Part shown: positions 1 to 5,858 of the stretch, in pieces
Layout: each line of letters opens with the position of its first letter
Numbering within the stretch: the first letter of the stretch is position 1
Origin: Micavibrio sp.
GTDB lineage: Bacteria > Pseudomonadota > Alphaproteobacteria > Micavibrionales > Micavibrionaceae
Length of the DNA: 8,591 nt
Assembly: GCA_027066695.1 (NCBI GenBank)
Contig: JAMONE010000240.1
Span: forward strand, 1-8,591
Direction of reading: 5' to 3'
Position numbers and translations under genes: made by a program
The notes under the pieces: model-generated
What the model saw: only the letters and a program-made list of their open reading frames with translations
Told to the model about the DNA's origin: nothing
Database searches by the model: none

Positions 1-936
1 AATTACGAGCTTTGGTTTGTCTATTACTCAAAATCTGATTCTAATCTGGTCGAAGCTATAGATTCCCTTCTAAATAAAAATAAAAAATTATCAAATGAGC
101 AATGTTATGAGCTATTCAATAAATTTCTAAGCAACAAACGAGAAGAGAAAAGCGTACAAAAAGCTGGAGATCAAATAAAGAAAACAATTAATGATGTAAA
201 TATTGCCGTTACCTCTGCAAAAAAATATGCATCTGAATATAATAAAAACCTTGGTAATGTAGCTGAGGAACTTAAAACAGACAAAACAAAAGAAGAGGTT
301 AGCGAATTACTTGTTGGTGTTATGTCTAACACCGAAGACATGATTGAGCATAGTAAACATTTAGAGGATATGCTGGAGCATTCCAATGAAGAAATGGAAA
401 ATATGCGCCATGATCTTGAAGTTGCCCGTAAAGAAGCCATGACGGATTCACTAACGGGGCTTTCCAATAGAAAAGCATTTGATCAAGAGTTAAAAAACTT
501 AATGAAAATAGCTAATGGTGATGATCCTAATGCCTTTAGCTTAATTATGTTAGATATTGATAATTTCAAAGATTTTAATGATACTTTTGGTCATCAAATT
601 GGGGATCAGGTTTTAAAATTAATAGCAAGAACGCTAAATGATAGTATCAAGGGACGTGACCTTGCTGTTCGCTATGGCGGAGAAGAATTTGCAATTTTAT
701 TGCCTGAAACAAATATACAAGGCGGCATTAAAGTTGCTGAAATACTTCGTCAGGAAGTAGAAAGTAAAGAGCTTGTAAATCGTGCCACTGGTAAAAAAAT
801 TGCAAAAATCACATTTTCTGCTGGTGTTGCTGGATATCTAAAAGGTGAAACCGACGAAGATTTTATAAAGCGCGTTGATGTTGCTCTTTATGGGGCAAAA
901 GATGCTGGTCGCAATCAGGTTATCGCATCAAAATAA
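1..936 (+). CDS. GGDEF diguanylate cyclase, 5'-truncated by the window edge
   Basis: The frame is open from base 1 to the TAA at 934-936, giving 311 visible codons; the ATG at 322 is internal, not the start. The visible N-terminus begins YELWFVYYS and continues as a helical region seen ahead of some proteobacterial GGDEF domains. Residues about 60-145 are charged and heptad-like, probably coiled coil for dimerisation. The catalytic domain starts at DSLTGLSNRKAF (about residue 149), has the metal-binding LDIDNF stretch (184-189) and the active-site GGEEF (226-230). It should therefore condense two GTP to cyclic di-GMP in the cytoplasm; no membrane segment or second sensory domain is visible. 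The inhibitory I-site, normally RxxD just before the GG(D/E)EF loop, reads KGRD (217-220), so product inhibition may be weakened. The gene is followed closely by uvrD, with only 20 bases to its first possible ATG. Family assignment is firm; the controlling signal is unknown. Confidence 0.93.
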   Translation, partial: NYELWFVYYSKSDSNLVEAIDSLLNKNKKLSNEQCYELFNKFLSNKREEKSVQKAGDQIKKTINDVNIAVTSAKKYASEYNKNLGNVAEELKTDKTKEEVSELLVGVMSNTEDMIEHSKHLEDMLEHSNEEMENMRHDLEVARKEAMTDSLTGLSNRKAFDQELKNLMKIANGDDPNAFSLIMLDIDNFKDFNDTFGHQIGDQVLKLIARTLNDSIKGRDLAVRYGGEEFAILLPETNIQGGIKVAEILRQEVESKELVNRATGKKIAKITFSAGVAGYLKGETDEDFIKRVDVALYGAKDAGRNQVIASK

Positions 937-956
937 AATTATAATTACTTGCATAT

Positions 957-3209
957 ATGATGCTTAAATGTCTATTTATATCTATGCATGATATATTTGA
1001 AATCGAAGAATCTGCGGATGAAAATTCTGCCCCCTCATATCTTGATGATCTAAACTCACCCCAGCGCGAAGCCGTTGAAGCTATGGACGGCGCGGTTTTG
1101 GTTCTCGCTGGCGCGGGAACGGGTAAGACGCGCGTATTAACCACTAGATTAGCTCATTTACTAAATAGCGGATATTGCTCTCCATATCAAATATTAGCCG
1201 TTACCTTTACCAATAAAGCCGCGCTTGAAATGAAGGAGCGCATTAGCTCTATGATGGGCGGAATATCGGTTGAGGGCTGGTGGCTTGGCACTTTTCACTC
1301 ACTAGCGGCAAAGATGCTGCGCCGTCATGCGGATCTTGTGGGGCTATCGAGTAACTTCACCATACTTGATCCTGATGACCAAGTGCGCCTTCTTAAACAG
1401 CTTATGGAAGTTGAAGGCATTGACGTTAAGAAATGGACTCCTAAATCCTGCATAAGCATTATTGATCGCTGGAAAGACCGCGGGCTTGTTCCTGCTAGTG
1501 TATCAAATGATGATGTTAGCGATATAGCAGACGGTAAAATGCCGCTACTCTATGCCAAATATCAGGAGCGTATGCGAGCAATAAATGCCTGTGATTTTGG
1601 CGACCTTATGCTTCACATGATTACAATATTGAAAAATCCAGCGAATAAAGCAGTGCTGGATGAATATCATAGACGTTTTCGCTATATCTTGGTGGATGAA
1701 TATCAAGATACAAACGTAGCGCAATATTTATGGCTACGGCTGCTTGCTGGGGGAGAAGGCAATATTTGCTGCGTTGGCGATGATGATCAATCTATTTATG
1801 GTTGGCGCGGCGCGGAAGTCGGCAATATCCTTAAATTCGAACAAGATTTTAAGGGCGCAAAAATTATTCGTTTGGAGCAAAATTATCGCTCTACCAACAA
1901 TATTTTGAAAGCTTCGGGCGCGTTGATTGAAAATAACGGATCGCGCCTTGGTAAAAGCCTATGGTCAGACCAAGGCGACGGCGAGAAAATAAAAATCGGC
2001 GGGCTTTGGGATGGTGAGGCAGAAGCGCGCTGGGTTGGTGAAGAGATTGAACAGCTCCAACATAAGGGCGAGGCATTAAAATCTATGGCAGTTTTAGTGC
2101 GCACAGGCTTTCAAACGCGCACATTTGAAGAGCGATTTATTAAGCTTGGCCTTGCTTATAAAGTCATTGGCGGCCCTAGGTTTTATGAGCGCATGGAAAT
2201 CCGTGACGCGCTGGCTTATTTCCGCGTAATAGTGCAACACGCCGATGATTTAGCGTTCGAGCGAGTGATAAACACGCCAAAACGCGGGCTTGGAACAGCT
2301 ACTATCAATATACTTTATTCCCATGCCAGAGCGCACGGAATCCCGCTATATGGCGCAATTATGGACTTAACCCAAAGCGATGAGCTACGCCCGAAAGTCA
2401 AATCAACGCTGATGAAATTGTTAGATGATTTTGATCGCTGGCGTTCCCTTATGGATAATATGAACCACGCTGAACTTGCTGCACTTATATTAGAGGAATC
2501 AGGCTATATGCCTATGTGGAAGCTGGATAAAACTCCCGAAGCTCCAGGCAGGGTGGAAAATCTGAAAGAGCTTGTCGGCGGAATGCAATCCTATTCGTCA
2601 ATGCAGGAGTTTTTAGAGCATGTAGCCCTTGTTTTGGAAAATCAGGATAGCTCTTCTGGTGATTTTGTAACGCTTATGACCTTGCACGGCGCAAAAGGTC
2701 TTGAATTTGACAATGTCTTTCTTCCAGGTTGGGAAGAAGGCCTGTTCCCCTCGCAGCGCAGTATGGATGAAAACGGTACAAAAGGCTTGGAAGAAGAACG
2801 ACGCTTGGCCTATGTCGGGATTACACGCGCACGAAAACGAGTGTTTATCTCATATGCTGCCTCGCGCCGAATATATGGTAGCTGGGTTAACTCTATCCCC
2901 TCACGCTTTGTTGATGAGCTGCCCGATGATCTAATTGATCTTAATTCGCAAAGTGGAATGGTGCAAGCTGGCCGCTCACGTCATTGGGATTCCAGCGGCT
3001 TTACGCCGAAACCTAAATCAGTTGGCGTTAAGGTTAAAACCGATAACGGCGACATTTTAACGCGCGGTGATAGAGTATTTCACGATAAATTCGGCTATGG
3101 TGAAATCATCAATATAGATGGCCATAAACTTGATATTATGTTTGAGCATGGCGATAAAAAACGAGTAATGGATAGCTTTGTCGAGAAAACTATAACTAAG
3201 CCATATTAG
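957..3209 (+). CDS. uvrD: UvrD/PcrA/Rep-type superfamily 1A ATP-dependent DNA helicase
   Basis: A complete 750-residue protein of normal UvrD/PcrA size. The SF1A motifs appear in order: Q-motif region LNSPQREAV (about 32-40), Walker A AGAGTGKT (51-58), VTFTNKAALEMKERI, TFHSLAAKML, Walker B ILVDEYQDTN, motif III GDDDQSIYGWRGA, motif IV RLEQNYRST, motif V TLHGAKGLEF and motif VI LAYVGITRARKR. The C-terminus (about 690-745; RGDRVFHDKFGYGEI) matches the Tudor-like tail of PcrA/UvrD that contacts RNA polymerase. The enzyme unwinds DNA 3' to 5' in nucleotide excision and mismatch repair and removes Rad51/RecA-type or transcription obstacles. ATG at 957 is the longest start; ATG at 984 (MHDIFE) resembles typical starts equally well, and neither has a clear Shine-Dalgarno. 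The last codons (ITKPY and the TAG at 3207-3209) lie inside the terminal repeat of an IS remnant, so the extreme C-terminus is acquired sequence. UvrD versus PcrA naming is by convention. Confidence 0.95.
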   Translation: MMLKCLFISMHDIFEIEESADENSAPSYLDDLNSPQREAVEAMDGAVLVLAGAGTGKTRVLTTRLAHLLNSGYCSPYQILAVTFTNKAALEMKERISSMMGGISVEGWWLGTFHSLAAKMLRRHADLVGLSSNFTILDPDDQVRLLKQLMEVEGIDVKKWTPKSCISIIDRWKDRGLVPASVSNDDVSDIADGKMPLLYAKYQERMRAINACDFGDLMLHMITILKNPANKAVLDEYHRRFRYILVDEYQDTNVAQYLWLRLLAGGEGNICCVGDDDQSIYGWRGAEVGNILKFEQDFKGAKIIRLEQNYRSTNNILKASGALIENNGSRLGKSLWSDQGDGEKIKIGGLWDGEAEARWVGEEIEQLQHKGEALKSMAVLVRTGFQTRTFEERFIKLGLAYKVIGGPRFYERMEIRDALAYFRVIVQHADDLAFERVINTPKRGLGTATINILYSHARAHGIPLYGAIMDLTQSDELRPKVKSTLMKLLDDFDRWRSLMDNMNHAELAALILEESGYMPMWKLDKTPEAPGRVENLKELVGGMQSYSSMQEFLEHVALVLENQDSSSGDFVTLMTLHGAKGLEFDNVFLPGWEEGLFPSQRSMDENGTKGLEEERRLAYVGITRARKRVFISYAASRRIYGSWVNSIPSRFVDELPDDLIDLNSQSGMVQAGRSRHWDSSGFTPKPKSVGVKVKTDNGDILTRGDRVFHDKFGYGEIINIDGHKLDIMFEHGDKKRVMDSFVEKTITKPY
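3191..3208 (+). repeat. Left terminal inverted repeat of the IS630-like remnant, overlapping the uvrD stop
   Basis: The 18-base terminus pairs with 3453-3470, with two mismatches. It overlaps the last five sense codons and stop of uvrD, whose TAG is at 3207-3209. The following 20 bases (3209-3228) are part of the repeat shared with 4916-4935. Confidence 0.75.
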
Positions 3210-3268
3210 AATGATTCATAATTTGAATTTGAGCAGCAAGATTCGTCTCGAAACTTTCAAATTGATGC

Positions 3269-3425
3269 TTAGGCTTGCTTTAAATTTGTCCACGCATCTT
3301 CTCTTGAATTGAGATCAGGAAAATAAGGAGGTAATTTCAATAATTTAGCTCCAGTTTTTTTCAATCAAATCTTTGATATCACTCCCTTTATGTTGCGAGA
3401 TATTATCCATAATGACGGCCAATAT
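3269..3425 (-). pseudogene. IS630-family transposase, C-terminal fragment with a frameshift
   Basis: Read on the minus strand, 3425 to 3345 encodes ILAVIMDNISQHKGSDIK and on to DLIEKNWS before a stop. A shift of one base then gives GAKLLKLPPYFPDLNSRE and DAWTNLKQA, ending at a stop at 3269-3271. IMDNxxxHK and LPPYFPDLN match the two hallmark blocks of IS630-type DDE transposases (VIMDNaxxHk and LPPYSPDLNPIE), holding the second Asp and the last acidic residue region. The usual N-P-I-E reads N-S-R-E here. The break falls in a run of seven T on the plus strand (3355-3361); removing one base would join the frames as LIEKTGAKLL. The upstream HTH and first catalytic Asp regions are absent, so this is a dead fragment. 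Sequence from 3210 to 3268 may be the remaining C-terminus in another frame, but I cannot confirm it. Confidence 0.82.
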
Positions 3426-3443
3426 CTATTTAAGATATGGCAT

Positions 3444-3474
3444 TTGCCACTTTAATATGGCTTGGCTATATAAT
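3444..3474 (+). promoter_or_regulatory. Predicted sigma70-type promoter for DUF502-cysE, at the IS edge
   Basis: TTGCCA (3444-3449) matches the -35 consensus at five of six positions, and TATAAT (3469-3474) matches the -10 consensus exactly. The spacer is 19 bases, longer than the ideal 17. Transcription would start near 3481, leaving a leader of about 65 bases before the ATG at 3545. Most of the promoter lies inside the end of the IS remnant, so the insertion may have created or replaced the promoter of this unit. This rests on motif matching alone. Confidence 0.5.
3453..3470 (-). repeat. Right terminal inverted repeat of the IS630-like remnant
   Basis: TAATATGGCTTGGCTATA is the imperfect complement of 3191-3208. 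It lies in the spacer of the predicted promoter for the downstream DUF502-cysE unit, and its last two bases form part of the TATAAT hexamer. Confidence 0.75.
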
Positions 3475-3544
3475 ACTGTTTTTATATTGTTTTTCTGCGC
3501 ATCTCGCGCCATAGTGCCATTTGTATTTAAATATATTGGATAAA

Positions 3545-4228
3545 ATGAAAATGAACGAATCTGATAATAGCGTTAATGATGATGTGAGTGTGCAGCCGCC
3601 GAGGGGCTTGCTAGCGCGTTTGCGTGGATATCTTTTTGCAGGAATTTTGGTAACTGCACCTATAAGTATTACCGTTTATCTTACCTATGTTTTTCTTACT
3701 TTTGTTGATAGCAAGGTCGTACATTTGCTTCCGAAAGATTGGTATGACGCGCTTTATGGCTCTACTACTTTTCCTGGACTTGGCCTGATAATATCGTTAA
3801 CTGGATTTATTATGATTGGGTGGTTTGCCACTAATTTCCTTGGTCGCATGATTATACGCGTTTCCGAGTATATTGTAGCCCGTATGCCTGTTATTCGTAC
3901 GCTTTACAGCGCGATTAAGCAGATATTCGAAACAATTATGGCAACTCAATCCACTGCATTTCGTGAGGTTGTTATGCTGGAATATCCACGTAAAGGTGTG
4001 TGGTCTATTGGCTTTGTAACTGGTATTACTCAAGGCGAGGTGCAGGAACATACTAAGGCTGAAACGGTTAATGTGTTTGTTCCGACAACGCCAAATCCAA
4101 CGTCGGGGTATCTATTGTTTGTGCCAAAGAAAGAGCTGAAATATCTGGATATGAGTGTTGAGGAGGGGGTTAAACTTGTAGTTTCTGCGGGTATTATTTC
4201 TCCACAAGATGGAAATAAGAAAAAATAA
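3545..4228 (+). CDS. DUF502 family inner-membrane protein
   Basis: A 227-residue protein from the ATG at 3545. A second ATG at 3551 and a TTG at 3521 are alternatives in the same frame; GGA at 3538-3540 favours one of the two ATGs. After a polar N-terminus and a basic stretch (LLARLRGY) come two hydrophobic segments, about residues 29-54 (FAGILVTAPISITVYLTYVF) and 77-99, the latter following the PGLG motif. The soluble part carries the conserved stretch ARMPVIRTLYSAIKQIFETI (about 122-141) and the late block FVPTTPNPTSGYLLFVP. These are hallmarks of DUF502, a widespread family of unknown biochemical role. The protein should sit in the cytoplasmic membrane with its C-terminal domain on one face. 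Its stop overlaps the start of the acetyltransferase gene by one base (TAATG), so the two are very likely cotranscribed and translationally coupled. No shared function can be concluded from this. Confidence 0.9.
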   Translation: MKMNESDNSVNDDVSVQPPRGLLARLRGYLFAGILVTAPISITVYLTYVFLTFVDSKVVHLLPKDWYDALYGSTTFPGLGLIISLTGFIMIGWFATNFLGRMIIRVSEYIVARMPVIRTLYSAIKQIFETIMATQSTAFREVVMLEYPRKGVWSIGFVTGITQGEVQEHTKAETVNVFVPTTPNPTSGYLLFVPKKELKYLDMSVEEGVKLVVSAGIISPQDGNKKK

Positions 4229-4902
4229 TGTTTGATTTAATAAAATCTATTCAAGAGCGCGATCCTGCAAACCCAACATTCGCAGAAGTATTGTTCGCGT
4301 ATAACGGCTTTCACGCCGTGTCATTGCACCGCGTGAATAATTTCATTTGGCACCTTGGTTTAAAGGCTTTTGCGCGTTTTGGCGCGAATATTACCCGTAT
4401 TTTAACTGGCATAGAAATCCACCCCGAAGCCAAAATTGGCAAGAATTTCTTTATCGATCATGGAACTGGCGTAGTTATCGGCCAAACAACAATTGTTGGT
4501 GATAATGTAACTATCTATCACGGCGTTACTTTGGGCGGAGTGGGGCGCGTTGGGCAGGTCGATGAGAAACGCCACCCCACATTAAAGGATTGGACTATTA
4601 TCGGCGCAGGTGCGCAAGTGCTGGGCAATATTACTATTGGTGAACATGCAAAAGTTGGCGCAAACTCGGTTGTTACAACTGATATTCCAGATGGTATGAC
4701 CGCTATTGGTATTCCTGCGCGGGTAATTGGCGGCGATGATACCGCGCGCGGCTACGGTATGCCCTCACGCAAGGAAATGCAGGACGTTACCTTTACAATT
4801 GATTGCATTGTTAAGGAAATGGGCAAAATTAAGAAAGAGCTTAACCTTGGTGATGATAATGGCGATAGTGTAGAAGATTGTAAGATTAAGAATAAAGTAT
4901 AG
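4228..4902 (+). CDS. cysE: Serine O-acetyltransferase
   Basis: A 224-residue protein with the left-handed beta-helix acetyltransferase fold. A helical N-terminal part (about 1-60) includes SLHRVNNFIWHLGLKAFARF, and hexapeptide repeats run from about 62 to 160. The block GIEIHPEAKIG (61-71) carries the acidic residue of the catalytic pair as Glu63. IDHGTGVVIG holds catalytic His78, and KRHPTLKD holds the second active-site His at 116; IYHGVTLGG and GIPARVIGG complete the family signature. It should transfer acetyl from acetyl-CoA to L-serine, giving O-acetylserine for cysteine synthesis in the cytoplasm. It is of the shorter form, lacking most of the long N-terminal domain of the E. coli enzyme. 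The tail after about residue 205 is polar and Lys/Asp rich. The stop (4900-4902) lies in a copy of the IS end, so the original C-terminus may have been altered. No cysteine synthase gene is adjacent. Confidence 0.92.
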   Translation: MFDLIKSIQERDPANPTFAEVLFAYNGFHAVSLHRVNNFIWHLGLKAFARFGANITRILTGIEIHPEAKIGKNFFIDHGTGVVIGQTTIVGDNVTIYHGVTLGGVGRVGQVDEKRHPTLKDWTIIGAGAQVLGNITIGEHAKVGANSVVTTDIPDGMTAIGIPARVIGGDDTARGYGMPSRKEMQDVTFTIDCIVKEMGKIKKELNLGDDNGDSVEDCKIKNKV

Positions 4903-4935
4903 CTAAACCATATTAGAATGATTCATAATTTGAAT
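4898..4935 (+). repeat. Solo IS630-like end, second copy of the 3191-3228 repeat
   Basis: This segment matches 3191-3228 at 36 of 38 positions, with the last 28 bases identical. It starts with TA, and the cysE stop TAG (4900-4902) lies inside it. No transposase fragment or opposite terminal repeat is visible downstream, so only one end of the element remains. The orientation is the same as at the first site. Confidence 0.75.
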
Positions 4936-4953
4936 CTCTTTTAGGGTATCATT

Positions 4954-4973
4954 CCCCGCTGCTTGTGGCGGGG
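4954..4973 (+). terminator. GC-rich hairpin downstream of cysE, possible terminator
   Basis: CCCCGC (4954-4959) pairs with GCGGGG (4968-4973) around an eight-base loop, 51 bases after the cysE stop. The following TTGTTCATT is only weakly T-rich, so intrinsic termination is plausible but not strong. Confidence 0.45.
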
Positions 4974-4986
4974 TTGTTCATTGGGG

Positions 4987-5028
4987 TGGGCACCCCCTTC
5001 CGTGTGTGTAGGGGGAGGGGGATGCCCA
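4987..5028. repeat. Long G/C-rich hairpin, probable dispersed palindromic repeat
   Basis: TGGGCA (4987-4992) pairs with TGCCCA (5023-5028). After one unpaired A (5022), CCCCC (4993-4997) pairs with GGGGG (5017-5021) and the stem continues through 5001/5013, making about 15 pairs with one G-U. The loop contains GTGTGTGT. It could act as a bidirectional transcription stop, or be a mobile palindromic unit. Confidence 0.55.
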
Positions 5029-5141
5029 GAGAGATCAACGTTGATAAAGTGATTTATCACATAGATAAATAATTGTGTCAATAGGATTTTTCACACACAT
5101 ACTATGGGATGTTATGGTAATTTTAATTAATAATCACACAG

Positions 5142-5180
5142 TGTCATTTCGAACGATTGCATAGCAAGAGGAGAAATCTT
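5142..5180 (+). repeat. Dispersed repeat unit, left arm of an inverted pair
   Basis: The segment starts TGTCATTTCGAACG and ends GAGGAGAAATCTT. The unit at 5324-5355 is its approximate reverse complement (TGTCATCTCGAA ... GAGAGATTTT), so the two form a degenerate inverted pair about 145 bp apart. Confidence 0.6.
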
Positions 5181-5236
5181 ATCAAGCTGCAACATATATA
5201 GTGATTTCGATTTAAAACAAGACATCCACCTTCCCC

Positions 5237-5291
5237 GTCATTACACGGTTTATCCGTGTAATCCATGGATTCCAGCATTCGCTGGAATGAC
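5237..5291. repeat. Composite palindromic repeat with two internal hairpins
   Basis: The outer arms GTCATT (5237-5242) and AATGAC (5286-5291) enclose two perfect 8-bp stem hairpins: TTACACGG/CCGTGTAA (5241-5248, 5254-5261) and ATTCCAGC/GCTGGAAT (5269-5276, 5281-5288). The layout of outer GTCATT arms with inner stems resembles the repeats in uvrA, though the inner sequence differs. Confidence 0.7.
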
Positions 5292-5323
5292 AATTTTGTA
5301 CTATTATTAACCTAAACTACTAT

Positions 5324-5355
5324 AAAATCTCTCAATTAGCGTATTCGAGATGACA
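5324..5355 (-). repeat. Dispersed repeat unit, right arm of an inverted pair
   Basis: AAAATCTCTC ... TTCGAGATGACA is a degenerate reverse complement of 5142-5180, with conserved ends and a divergent middle. Confidence 0.55.
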
Positions 5356-5422
5356 AGTGCCGTCATATTTTTAATGCGAATTGCTATATTATTGATGGAT
5401 TTTTGTTATTTTTATAGTGTAT

Positions 5423-5788
5423 TTATTTTTTCTTGGAGCGTTCAATTGCCGCGATTCGTAAATCATCCATGCTGGTAAAGCTTTGGTCTGAAACTTCTCT
5501 TAGTAGGCGGTTTTCTTCGCGCAGAGTTTCTAGCTCATCATATGATTGGTCAATCATGGAGGGCATTAGACGGTAGAGCGGAAGATTTAGAGCTTTGGCA
5601 AGTTTTTGTACAGTATCAAGCTTGGGGCTTGTGGATTTATTTTGCAAAATATCACGCACCGCTGTCTCGCCAAGACCAGCGTCTTTGGATAGTCTTTTGG
5701 GGTTGGTTATGCCTTTGCGCTCATCAAGGATATCTCTAAGATTTTTCTTGAACTCGGCTGTTAGTTTGTCGGTTAATTCATTGCTCAT
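5423..5788 (-). CDS. XRE-family helix-turn-helix transcriptional regulator
   Basis: A 121-residue cytoplasmic protein. Residues about 28-75 form a Cro/C1-type DNA-binding domain: NPKRLSKDAGLGETAVRDIL (29-48) supplies helices 2-3 and TSPKLDTVQKLAKALNLPL the following helices. The N-terminus is a charged helix; residues about 85-100 (DELETLREENRLLREV) look like a short coiled coil for dimerisation. There is no S24 peptidase or other ligand domain, so it is a small one-domain regulator of phage-repressor or antitoxin type. It lies 70 bases downstream of an unrecognised gene on the same strand. The intervening spacer holds a near-perfect palindrome (5831-5847), a good candidate operator for autoregulation. 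No strong Shine-Dalgarno precedes the ATG; only GG directly adjacent is seen. The targets are unknown. Confidence 0.85.
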   Translation of the reverse strand: MSNELTDKLTAEFKKNLRDILDERKGITNPKRLSKDAGLGETAVRDILQNKSTSPKLDTVQKLAKALNLPLYRLMPSMIDQSYDELETLREENRLLREVSDQSFTSMDDLRIAAIERSKKK

Positions 5789-5830
5789 CCATATATAATG
5801 GCAATTTTATGCTTGCTTTGAAAGGGGTAT

Positions 5831-5847
5831 GTTTCACATTGTGAGAC
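5831..5847. promoter_or_regulatory. Candidate operator palindrome upstream of the XRE gene
   Basis: GTTTCACATTGTGAGAC is an inverted repeat with eight-base arms around a central T, with one mismatched pair. It lies about 43-58 bases upstream of the XRE start codon. Its core TCACATTG recurs upstream of the neighbouring gene at 6323-6330. Binding by the XRE protein is inferred from position only. Confidence 0.45.
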
Positions 5848-5858
5848 GTGGGGTTTTA

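Larger units (their letters stand above)
3191..3470 (-). mobile_element. Decayed IS630-family insertion sequence with both terminal inverted repeats
   Basis: The termini are TATAACTAAGCCATATTA (3191-3208) and its near-complement TAATATGGCTTGGCTATA (3453-3470), matching at 16 of 18 positions. Both ends begin or end with TA, in line with the TA target preference of IS630/Tc1-mariner elements. Between them, on the minus strand, lies a fragment of a DDE transposase. The element is only about 280 bp where intact IS630 elements are about 1.1 kb, and only some 28 bp separate the transposase fragment from the 3453 end. It therefore seems to have lost the N-terminal two thirds of its transposase by internal deletion. 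It could not move without help from a full-length relative. A second copy of the left end lies at 4898-4935. Confidence 0.8.
4936..5422. other. Gene-free repeat-rich spacer between cysE and the XRE gene
   Basis: No coding frame of useful length or RNA gene could be supported. The stretch holds the two hairpins at 4954-4973 and 4987-5028, and the palindromes ATCAACGTTGAT (5034-5045) and GTGATTTATCAC (5049-5060). It also holds three palindromic repeat units (5142-5180, 5237-5291, 5324-5355) in AT-rich sequence. It looks like a landing zone for small repeats between convergent genes. Confidence 0.7.

Noticed and set aside
322..936. Complete diguanylate cyclase starting at the ATG at 322
   Set aside because: The same frame is open back to base 1 with recognisable N-terminal family sequence, so this ATG is internal.
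930..985. SOS box or clear promoter ahead of uvrD
   Set aside because: I saw no GAAC-N7-GTTC element and no convincing -35/-10 pair in the short spacer after the GGDEF gene.
3210..3268. Small minus-strand peptide reading into the IS end (ending near MNHSNMA)
   Set aside because: It is short, has no start or ribosome-binding site, and may be transposase tail in a shifted frame; not enough to call a gene.
5142..5355. CRISPR array
   Set aside because: The repeats are inverted, differ in sequence and have no regular spacer length; no cas gene is present.
5542..5798. Open plus-strand frames opposite the XRE gene
   Set aside because: They lie antisense to a well-supported HTH gene, have no domain-like sequence and no ribosome-binding site.
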